Shown here: piece by piece, positions 17,086 through 22,567 of the stretch
Layout of the letters: each line of letters opens with the position of its first letter
Numbering within the stretch: position 1 is the first letter of the stretch
Assembly: GCA_964528035.1 (NCBI GenBank)
Contig: CAZGQY010000051.1
Coordinates: 1-22,567, forward strand
DNA length: 22,567 bases
Source: CAZGQY01 sp964528035
GTDB lineage: Bacteria > Pseudomonadota > Gammaproteobacteria > Methylococcales > UBA1147
Direction of reading: 5' to 3'
Notes under the pieces: generated by a model
Databases searched by the model: none
Seen by the model: the letters and a program-made list of their open reading frames with translations, nothing else
What the model was told of the DNA's origin: nothing
Made by a program: the position numbers and the translations under genes

Positions 17086-17379
17086 CTAAAAATTGATCAC
17101 GATGACTTCATCTTCTTCGGGTGAAGTAATAAAACGGGGAATAACATTTGCTCCACCGCCTAAGACACCCGGCAGAAGATCTTCCGCGGGATCAAACATA
17201 ATGCGGGATATGCCCCAAACGGTGCGGCAATTGACGTATTTAGAATGTGTAGGTTCAGGGTGGTGGCGGTAGTTTGCGTTTGCATCACCCCAGTGTCCAC
17301 TATAGACATTAACATTCTCTATGAATAATTGATTATGATTGAAGAATGCAGGGATAGCGTGTTTTGCATTGCCGGTCAA
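17086..17379 (-). CDS. Small protein of unknown function, start uncertain
   Basis: The frame gives 97 residues from a TTG at 17379. The next in-frame stop upstream is only eight codons before that TTG, so there is little room for a longer N terminus. There is no clear ribosome binding site. The protein has no signal peptide or membrane segment and is rich in His and Asn (NHNQLF, YSGHWGD, YRHHPEP). It ends with an acidic-hydrophobic tail, ITSPEEDEVIVINF. A strong terminator follows the stop, favouring a real transcribed gene. It may be the C-terminal remnant of a longer protein that has lost its front. I do not recognise the family. Confidence 0.4.
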   Translation of the reverse strand: MTGNAKHAIPAFFNHNQLFIENVNVYSGHWGDANANYRHHPEPTHSKYVNCRTVWGISRIMFDPAEDLLPGVLGGGANVIPRFITSPEEDEVIVINF

Positions 17380-17600
17380 TTTGTTTTGACCGTACTCAGC
17401 TTTCTAGTCTGGCGGTGATTTGAGGTTGCATCGGTTTTAAATTAATCGGTCGATCCGGGTTGGTGGAATGGTGCCACCGACTTGTATGGTGTGTGCAGCA
17501 GAAATTATCAATAGCAACCATCAGTCAATTAGCATGTTTATATGATTGGCGTCATTCTTGCTTCTTAATCATTGCACTCAACAAAATAAGGTAATTAGAA

Positions 17601-18380
17601 ATGATATTAAATCAACGCGACTTGATCCCACGAATTCTCGTATCCGTGTTCACTCTATTCTTTCTCTGGTCACAGACAGCCAGCGCATACATCCATGCTC
17701 CTGCCGTCAGTGCTTCACATGAACTTGAGAAACAGACTGTAGTCCTGCATGATTACTTACATGACCACTATGATTCTACTTTTGGTGCCCATGAACTGGA
17801 AGAAGCAGCCGAGGCTTTGCACGAAGCCTTACAATTGTGGAGTGAGGGCAGCAGCACCGAGACCCAGGTGGGATCTGCACTGAGAACAACATCAGGTGTT
17901 TGGCGAGACTTCAGAAGGCAGATTAAACCCTCAGGTCTACTGTCATCCGATGATACACTGAAGGGATTGTTCCGCGATACTCGCAGCTTGTTCCGCAAGA
18001 TTAGCTTCCTGTTGCGTAAGGCCAGTGAGCTTGACAGTATCTCTGATAAAGCACCGAGTGCCTCGCACGAACTCGAAGAGGCCGCCCATGAGCTGCATGA
18101 ATTCCTGCATGACAATTATCCTTCGACTTATGGCTCACATGACCTTGAGGAAGCGGCCCATGAACTCCACGAAGGCCTGCATGACTGGAGTCTGGGTACA
18201 GCGTTGGAAGATAAAGTTGCTGACCTATTCGATGTCGTAGATGGTGCGTGGAATTACTTCCGTTTCCAGCTCGACGAGGCGGGCCTGAAAAAAGGCTCGG
18301 ACGGCGCTCTTAACCAACTTGTTCGTGAAACCCGTAAAGCGTTCAAGGAAGTCAAATCACTGCTGCGCAAGGCAGACTGA
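17601..18380 (+). CDS. Exported protein with two tandem HELEE-helix repeats, unknown function
   Basis: The 259-residue product has a signal peptide (about 1-29, ending SQTASA). The mature part is an internal duplication: residues 37-142 and 153-259 align over their whole length, from SASHELE to LLRKA. Each unit begins with a pair of His/Glu-rich helices 24 residues apart, HELE at 40 and 64 and then 156, with HDLE at 180, often extended to LEEAAHELHE. A more basic helical half with RETRKAF or RDTRSLF follows. The regular His/Glu spacing would put side chains on one helix face and could bind metal, but this is inference. The start has AAGGT upstream. It stands alone and diverges from the small ORF at 17379. 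I know no characterised relative. Confidence 0.75.
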   Translation: MILNQRDLIPRILVSVFTLFFLWSQTASAYIHAPAVSASHELEKQTVVLHDYLHDHYDSTFGAHELEEAAEALHEALQLWSEGSSTETQVGSALRTTSGVWRDFRRQIKPSGLLSSDDTLKGLFRDTRSLFRKISFLLRKASELDSISDKAPSASHELEEAAHELHEFLHDNYPSTYGSHDLEEAAHELHEGLHDWSLGTALEDKVADLFDVVDGAWNYFRFQLDEAGLKKGSDGALNQLVRETRKAFKEVKSLLRKAD

Positions 18381-18392
18381 GGAATCTTTAGA

Positions 18393-18427
18393 TTGCATGG
18401 GTGCGCCTCAACAGTGTACCCGTGCAA
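18393..18427 (+). terminator. Hairpin after the repeat protein, possible terminator
   Basis: TTGCATGGGT pairs with ACCCGTGCAA (one G-T pair) around a 15-base loop, 12 bases after the stop of the gene at 17601-18380. Only a pyrimidine stretch (CCCTCTT) follows, so it is a weak intrinsic terminator at best. Confidence 0.45.
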
Positions 18428-18496
18428 CCCTCTTAAATCATCCCGGATGCACTTTCCAACACACCGAACCAGTCGTTTAGTTTTCATCGGGCGGTA

Positions 18497-18907
18497 TCAA
18501 AATAATATTACTAACGATTCCGAGGGGGCGGCACGAACGGCGTCACCATTTTGGAGATGCCCGCGCCAGTTGACCTCGCCACGATGAGAGATCGGAACGC
18601 TAAGGCAATGCCAGGCGGCCATGGTTTCTCCCAGCCAGGGCATAGCGTAACCCGGCGCACCTACCATCGCTTCTGCGGCGTCGCGGCTGTGCCAGATACC
18701 CACGCCGCCCCAGATGTCGCTCACGCCAGTGATCATCCCGTCCGGGCCGACTGCGTAATGTGGCCCGAACAGCCAACAGTCGGGTCCGGAAACGGGCGGA
18801 AAGCCCCGTTCGATGGACGAGACCGGCTCGGGAAACCGCAGACGATGAAACGTAATCCAGTCGTGGTCCTCCGTGTCTGTCATCGAATCAGTCCGAAATA
18901 GCGACAT
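18497..18907 (-). CDS. GC-rich unknown ORF, probably 3'-truncated
   Basis: The frame encodes 136 residues from ATG 18907; a second ATG at residue 9 is also possible. The sequence has sensible protein character: aromatic strands, WGGVGIWHSRDAAEAMVGAP, and MAAWHCLSVPISHRGEVNW. Its layout loosely recalls the spheroidene-monooxygenase (CrtA)-like fold, with a heme-free ABM-type core, but the match is too weak to name. The GC content is visibly higher than on either side. The last residues after VRAAP (SESLVILF) lie exactly where the DNA turns AT-rich, suggesting that the original 3' end was lost in a rearrangement. The overlapping plus-strand frame at 18551-18901 is poorer in protein features and is taken as a shadow. 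Confidence 0.45.
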   Translation of the reverse strand: MSLFRTDSMTDTEDHDWITFHRLRFPEPVSSIERGFPPVSGPDCWLFGPHYAVGPDGMITGVSDIWGGVGIWHSRDAAEAMVGAPGYAMPWLGETMAAWHCLSVPISHRGEVNWRGHLQNGDAVRAAPSESLVILF

Positions 18908-18913
18908 TATTCG

Positions 18914-20080
18914 TTAGTCATTTTTTGCTTGAATAAATTGATCTGAAAAGGATGAAATATGTCGTTCAGGTGTTTTCAAAGAAAATAAACGTTTTGCTAA
19001 ATAATGGTGAAAATCAATAACGATGCGTTCAAGTTCAACCAATTTCCCACCTTTGGTATATTGCGCTGTCATACCCGCCTGAACACGCTCACAAATTTGT
19101 TTATCTTCAGAAAAAAAAGCATTTACGAATGCTTTTTCATCACTATCACCCTCACTACCATACTCATTTAGACCTGCTGCTCTGACGGTACATTGACTTT
19201 CATTATTTGGCAACATACTTATCCAGTCAAACGATTCATATGTGAGTATGCCAACAAAATTTGGAGGGATGGAAATAAGCAGATAATGTTCATAAATTTT
19301 ATTATCAGCCCCCATAGCCCAATTAAGTAACTTGTTGCTAACACCTTTCATTTTACCCGCCGTTATACTCCAATCAGCTGCGCCTTCAAGATAAAATGCT
19401 TGTTTTGTTGGTGTCACTTTTTCAAGCGTTTCATGATGTACTTTGAATAAATGATAACTTTCCATTGCGTTTTCCATCGCCAATTTCCAATTCGCATTCC
19501 AAAGTTCTGTTTCACTTGAATAAGTTGATGTAAAACGTTTAAAATCAAATGTATCCAGGTACTTATTAATTCCTGACAGCTTTGTAGATAAGGGTGCTGG
19601 ATTATTACTCAGATTGACAAATACTAAACCATTCCAGATTTCAAGATGGAAATGTGGCAAACAGTGGTCTTGTTTACTGATTTCATTTTTGTGTGTATAA
19701 GGCGCCCCTAATAGCTCACCTGAGTGATCGTAAGTCCAGGCATGATAAGGGCAGACAATTTTAGTTACCTTAGCTATTCCGACATCTAGTAATAACGTTC
19801 CTCTATGGCGGCAAACATTAGACATTGCACGAAGTTGGCCATCTTTTCCGCGTAGTAACAGAACGGGTTCATCAACTAGAAAAAAGGAAAAATAATCTCC
19901 CGAATTTGGTAATTCATTTTCCGCACATACAAACACCCAGTCAGAATGAAAAATGTTTTCTTTTTCCAGCCTATAAACTGATGTATCGAGATAACTTAAA
20001 AAAGGTAATGATTTAGCTTCCCCTAAAGGAGCAGAAGCCGCATGAGAAAGACTTTCAAATATGGAATTACAATCAGTCAT
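18914..20080 (-). CDS. Rieske non-heme iron oxygenase, alpha subunit
   Basis: The 388-residue protein has the two domains of ring-hydroxylating-type oxygenases. The Rieske [2Fe-2S] site is C90-x-H92 and C110-x2-H113 (CRHRG and CPYHAW) with the standard 17-residue gap. The mononuclear iron site is H210 and H215 in ESYHLFKVHHE, with D326 in SEDKQICERVQ as the likely third ligand. Members close in size and motif include choline, carnitine and glycine betaine monooxygenases, so an N-demethylase or small-amine role is possible but not proven. Such enzymes need a reductase, and none is visible in the window. The gene is AT-rich, unlike its GC-rich left neighbour. The start lies three bases after the stop of a small membrane-protein gene. 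Confidence 0.85.
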   Translation of the reverse strand: MTDCNSIFESLSHAASAPLGEAKSLPFLSYLDTSVYRLEKENIFHSDWVFVCAENELPNSGDYFSFFLVDEPVLLLRGKDGQLRAMSNVCRHRGTLLLDVGIAKVTKIVCPYHAWTYDHSGELLGAPYTHKNEISKQDHCLPHFHLEIWNGLVFVNLSNNPAPLSTKLSGINKYLDTFDFKRFTSTYSSETELWNANWKLAMENAMESYHLFKVHHETLEKVTPTKQAFYLEGAADWSITAGKMKGVSNKLLNWAMGADNKIYEHYLLISIPPNFVGILTYESFDWISMLPNNESQCTVRAAGLNEYGSEGDSDEKAFVNAFFSEDKQICERVQAGMTAQYTKGGKLVELERIVIDFHHYLAKRLFSLKTPERHISSFSDQFIQAKND

Positions 20081-20083
20081 AGC

Positions 20084-20338
20084 TCATTTATTAAGGTATA
20101 AATCGAAATTTAAGAAAGGATTCAACAGCATATATATTGCGAGTATGAACCATGTGAATATAATGCTCCAGTAAAGCACTGGGTTATTTTTTTTTGTGAT
20201 GACTTCAATAAAATGTGTTTGTTTTAATAGTAAATCTGGGATTATCCAGTAAATAAAGAATATTCCCCATATCCATTCCAAATTAAAAAGTATTGCGATA
20301 TAAACAATAAGTAGCCCTAATATTGCTCGCCATTTCAT
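20084..20338 (-). CDS. Small membrane protein upstream of the Rieske oxygenase
   Basis: The 84-residue product has three likely membrane segments (about 5-17, 20-37 and 57-75) joined by short charged loops (KQTHFIEVITKKNN in the middle). It has no motif I can name. The stop codon is only three bases before the Rieske start, so the two genes form one operon and are probably translationally coupled. Both are equally AT-rich and may have arrived together. A role as membrane anchor, transporter part or electron-transfer partner would be a guess. No strong ribosome binding site precedes the ATG at 20338. Confidence 0.6.
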   Translation of the reverse strand: MKWRAILGLLIVYIAILFNLEWIWGIFFIYWIIPDLLLKQTHFIEVITKKNNPVLYWSIIFTWFILAIYMLLNPFLNFDLYLNK

Positions 20339-20638
20339 AGTTGATTCAATCTACGGTAATGTGTTGATGGCTAAAGTTTTAGGTAACCTGACAAAAACCC
20401 ACCGAAAGACCTCGAAAAAGACACTAAGCGCCAATTGTGCCGCATACTTTGATAAAGAAGCAAAGGGTTTTGGTTCAGGTTGACCTTAATTCGTTGGGCT
20501 ACGGCGGACAGCAGGGTGCCGTGCCAAGCGGTATGCCCCCACGTCAAACATGACTTTACACTTGCTTTTCCAAATTCTCATGCAACCGTGACGGTAAATC
20601 GTTCCGGTTTTCTCTTTAAGCTTATGCACTGGAATCAG

Positions 20639-20684
20639 AGGGCATACTTGCTCTTCGATGTTTAGGCCGCCATGCCCTTTTTTT
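20639..20684 (+). terminator. Terminator-like hairpin with long loop
   Basis: AGGGCAT (20639-20645) can pair with ATGCCCT (20672-20678), and seven T follow (20678-20684). The 26-base loop is long for an intrinsic terminator. No supported gene precedes it on this strand, so it is either a leftover or the end of an unrecognised RNA. Confidence 0.3.
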
Positions 20685-20731
20685 ATCAGAATCACTCATG
20701 ACTAGTGATTGTCTATCAACCAGGCTGTACG

Positions 20732-20990
20732 GTGCAAATGAAGCGCAGTGTAGTTTGCGGTGTGACTGGCATGGTAGTCAGCCAGCGGGTGAAAGTCTAG
20801 CCTTCACTCTGCGTGAAGGGAAGGAGTAGGCGAAAGCAAGGGTGCCCATAGAAACTCTGAGCATCTACCCACCAGGGACTCACGGATATTGAGAGCCAAT
20901 GCGGCATCGATCAGAAGGTCTAGCCATATCGATTACCTAAACGCAAGTGAACCTCCGTAGTCAAATCTTGCCAGTTTGGGCAATCAGGGT
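20732..20990 (+). mobile_element. Probable 5' fragment of a group II intron (no reverse transcriptase)
   Basis: The segment opens with GTGCAAATGAAGCGC, compatible with the GTGYG-type 5' end of group II introns. It continues with landmarks typical of bacterial intron domain I: GCGGGTGAAAGTC near 20785, GGAGTAGGCGAAAGCAAGGG near 20823, and TTACCTAAACGCAAGT near 20934, which parallels the TACTGAACGCAAGT stretch of the lactococcal intron. No maturase frame and no domain V/VI hairpin are present, and the DUF5765-like gene stop lies at 20994, so the element is truncated and inactive. I recognise it by motif memory only. Confidence 0.55.
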
Positions 20991-20993
20991 AGT

Positions 20994-21842
20994 CTATTTT
21001 AAAAGCTGAATAGCGATACAAAAGAGTACCCACATAGCAACCCAGAAGCTAAAGGCAATCCAGCGTTCATGATGTAAGGGATACATGACTTTACGTACGT
21101 AGCTCGGCACGGTCGCTTCCGGCAGCGACCAAACCCAGCGACGCGCCTGCAAAAAGCCATTGAGCGGCGTCTTAAAAGCGATCAACATGATAGCGATACC
21201 CATCAGGCACCAGATGGCGATGGCTTCATGCGGATTGTCTGTCGTGAAATGCGTGAGTACCGGGCCGGTCAGCATAAAATACAAAGAGATGCGCCACGCA
21301 CCGTAGAATATCGGCATGAGGAAGACAAAAATCCACCATGAGATACCCTTAAAGATAAAGTTCTCTCGCACGGGCATCTCCCAGGCCAGATGCCACTCGC
21401 CGATATAGGCACAGGACTTCTCACCACAAAATGGCATCGTGTTGCCCCGATAAAGGTCTGGATACTTCTGCAAGTAACAGAAGTGTGACCAGGCCCAATC
21501 AAAGGGTATTAACCGGCCAAGCCACAACAGCGCGGCAAACCCGCATAGCCAATACACCGTTCGCCCGATGCGCTTGCGCACGGGCTCAGGCACAAATTCC
21601 AGGGCCATCGCGTTAAAAAAGAAGGGTTGAAAGGCCAAATGGATATAGGCTAGCAGGGTCGCCCGGTCATTATCGGGGGTACCGCATTGGCCAACGACAG
21701 TGTAGGTGTACGCCTGCAAGGCTTCCATCGTCGAGAAAAACGCGAGACTCCCGCTAAACGCCTTTGAATCTTTATAAAAATATGCACTACTCGCGAACCC
21801 GACGACGGTGGCTGCGATAGATGCTTCTTGCCCCCAACACAT
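20994..21842 (-). CDS. Multi-pass membrane protein, DUF5765-like
   Basis: From ATG 21842 the protein has 282 residues and six or seven hydrophobic segments. It begins MCWGQEASIAATVVGFAS and continues with FFSTMEALQAYTY and AYIHLAFQPFFFNAMA, which I associate with the uncharacterised DUF5765 membrane family. A conserved-looking Cys/His-bearing loop (FCGEKSCAYIGEWHLAWEMP) sits in the middle, cited in part: CGEKSCAYIGEWHLAW. The frame stays open upstream to a TTG at 21938, but those 32 extra residues are charged and do not fit a family whose members begin MCW; AGGGG lies a dozen bases before the chosen ATG. The stop codon is right beside the intron-like fragment. Function unknown. Confidence 0.65.
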   Translation of the reverse strand: MCWGQEASIAATVVGFASSAYFYKDSKAFSGSLAFFSTMEALQAYTYTVVGQCGTPDNDRATLLAYIHLAFQPFFFNAMALEFVPEPVRKRIGRTVYWLCGFAALLWLGRLIPFDWAWSHFCYLQKYPDLYRGNTMPFCGEKSCAYIGEWHLAWEMPVRENFIFKGISWWIFVFLMPIFYGAWRISLYFMLTGPVLTHFTTDNPHEAIAIWCLMGIAIMLIAFKTPLNGFLQARRWVWSLPEATVPSYVRKVMYPLHHERWIAFSFWVAMWVLFCIAIQLLK

Positions 21843-22195
21843 TGTATTTATGACCCCTGTTGCTTCAAACGGCAGCTCATTTGGGCGAACATTTTTTTTG
21901 ATGTGCTCTAAGATAGCTGGCTTAGCCTTGCGACACAAGATAAAAACCTCACGCCAGATCTACTACTTTAATCAACACAAAAAATGAGTGTAAAAGGAAA
22001 ATAAATATCCTTTTATTCAAAAGGAAATGTACGGAAAGAAAAATAAGTTGTCAATCGTGACGTTCTGGAATGAAAAATTTGTAATTCTGGAGTTTGAGAA
22101 GAGCAACACAGTAGTGATTTCGACGGTTCTTCGGGTTTCGGGCGGATGAGGGCCAAAGGGGATCGCCGGCTCTGACGGTGAGTCGAATTTAATCG
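21843..22195. other. Intergenic stretch with a weak hairpin
   Basis: No gene is supported here unless the TTG start at 21938 is used for the membrane protein on the left. An AAAAGGA/TCCTTTT stem with a nine-base AT loop at 21992-22014 could act as a weak terminator for the metF-like gene, which ends at 22196 on the minus strand. The rest shows nothing I recognise. Confidence 0.5.
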
Positions 22196-22567
22196 TTAGT
22201 CGCGATCGGGGTACCATGGAATTCGTCCGTCAAGTATCCCTGATTTGCTGACTATTTCAGCAATCGAATGTTCCTGGCGATAAGCCATGATATGTACTCC
22301 ATTGACTCCTTCGATTTCGCGTAATTCCTGAACGATTTCCACACAGATATTTTTGCCCTCACGTTTTTGATCTGTAGCGCCTTCCATACGATGAATGACC
22401 GAGTCAGGAATATGTACTCCTGGCACATTATTGCGCATCCAGCGCGCAGATTTTGCCGAGGCCGGGGGGCCAACACCTGCGAGAATATATATTTGATCGA
22501 GTAATCCCATGTCACCACGGCTAAACGGTTCCCAATAAAAAGGCAATATAATACAATATAATACAAT
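22196..22567 (-). CDS. Methylenetetrahydrofolate reductase-like protein, C-terminal part only
   Basis: The frame is open to the window edge and ends at TAA 22196-22198. The clear part, about 105 residues, matches the last third of the MetF-type flavoprotein family: ILAGVGPPASAKSARWMRNN, VPGVHIPDSVIHRMEGA, EGKNICVEIVQEL, and GVNGVHIMAYRQE. MetF reduces methylene-THF to methyl-THF for methionine and S-adenosylmethionine supply. The N-terminal two thirds of the barrel are missing. The final 30 bases of the window are an AT-rich tandem repeat that translates into IVLYCIIL, unlike the family. The gene is therefore either cut by the window edge plus an assembly artefact or truly broken there. Confidence 0.65.
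   Translation of the reverse strand: MVLYCIILPFYWEPFSRGDMGLLDQIYILAGVGPPASAKSARWMRNNVPGVHIPDSVIHRMEGATDQKREGKNICVEIVQELREIEGVNGVHIMAYRQEHSIAEIVSKSGILDGRIPWYPDRD
22543..22567. repeat. Short AT-rich tandem repeat at the window end
   Basis: The ten-base unit AATATAATAC occurs twice and is followed by AAT at the right edge. It replaces what should be metF-like coding sequence. Such repeats at a sequence end can be an assembly artefact or the start of a longer satellite. Confidence 0.6.

Larger units (their letters stand above)
20339..20993. other. Non-coding mosaic between two minus-strand genes
   Basis: No convincing gene lies in these 655 bases. From left to right they hold a 38-codon basic ORF without ribosome binding site (20367-20483, +), a stretch with no recognisable coding (20484-20638), a terminator-like hairpin (20639-20684), a small perfect hairpin AATCACT/AGTGATT (20690-20710), and the group II intron-like fragment (20732-20990). 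The composition is unlike the AT-rich operon to the left. Confidence 0.55.

Noticed and set aside
18551..18901. Plus-strand ORF of 116 codons opposite the GC-rich gene
   Set aside because: It is rich in Arg, Pro and His with no clear secondary-structure pattern. The minus-strand frame over the same bases looks like the real protein, and long antisense frames are common in GC-rich DNA.
20367..20483. 38-codon basic ORF on the plus strand
   Set aside because: It has no ribosome binding site, no terminator directly after it and no recognisable family, and it is short enough to be chance.
20486..20695. Minus-strand ORF of 69 codons in the mosaic region
   Set aside because: It has poor protein character and no ribosome binding site, and it overlaps a stretch that looks non-coding on both strands.
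18508..22205. Recurring CTAACGA/CGTTAGTC near 18512, 18911 and 22195, suggesting integron attC sites
   Set aside because: GTTAGTC does not fit the GTTRRRY core, and I find no paired inner boxes or imperfect hairpins of attC size. Two of the three copies simply contain stop codons.
22252..22566. Minus-strand ORF overlapping the metF-like frame
   Set aside because: It is in another frame over the same bases, and only the 22196-22567 frame matches a protein family.
1..22567. CRISPR array, intact transposase or toxin-antitoxin pair
   Set aside because: I looked for regularly spaced direct repeats, DDE or tyrosine recombinase motifs and small overlapping gene pairs of known type, and found none beyond the features listed.

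Overview
The window looks like a piece of a gammaproteobacterial chromosome, probably from a marine or salt-adapted species. The evidence is the amino-acid and RecJ gene run (alaC-type aminotransferase, hom, thrC, recJ), an HTH-type BirA, a Vibrio-like sodium stator pair (PomA/PomB), and a complete S-adenosylmethionine-dependent glycine betaine synthesis operon with a BCCT transporter. The left 13 kb is moderately AT-rich and densely coded and reads as ordinary chromosome. The right 9 kb changes base composition several times, has longer gaps, and carries remnants, so it reads as accessory or patchwork DNA.

Layout. 1-386: tail of a possible upstream gene, a terminator, and a candidate promoter. 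387-6044 (+): alanine aminotransferase, homoserine dehydrogenase, threonine synthase, RecJ. 6259-6326: a nested inverted repeat. 6328-7781 (-): a translationally coupled pair, a VWA-like protein and a membrane-anchored J-domain protein. 8043-8807 (+): exonuclease III. 9037-9477 (+): a small exported helical protein behind a good sigma70-type promoter. 9561-12925 (-): pomA, pomB, a PilZ protein, then birA. 12926-13367: gap where the composition changes. 13368-16715 (-): GSMT, SDMT and BCCT transporter, which make glycine betaine from glycine and move betaine-type solutes. 16728-17085: its upstream region, with a 16-bp palindrome and a T14 tract. 17086-17379 (-): small unknown ORF with a good terminator. 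17601-18380 (+): exported protein made of two copies of a ~106-residue unit rich in HELEEAAHELHE-type helices. 18497-18907 (-): GC-rich unknown ORF, perhaps truncated. 18914-20338 (-): AT-rich pair, a small membrane protein and a Rieske oxygenase. 20339-20993: non-coding mosaic with a probable group II intron fragment. 20994-21842 (-): multi-pass membrane protein resembling DUF5765. 22196-22567 (-): C-terminal part of a methylenetetrahydrofolate-reductase-like protein, next to a short AT-rich tandem repeat at the window edge.

How parts work together. AlaC, Hom and ThrC belong to alanine and aspartate-family amino-acid metabolism. PomA, PomB and the PilZ protein suggest cyclic-di-GMP input into a sodium-driven flagellar stator. 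GSMT and SDMT plus BCCT form a synthesis-and-uptake osmoprotection module. The least understood items are the duplicated HELEE protein, the VWA/J-protein pair and the Rieske/small-membrane-protein pair. I see no CRISPR array, intact transposase, rRNA or tRNA.
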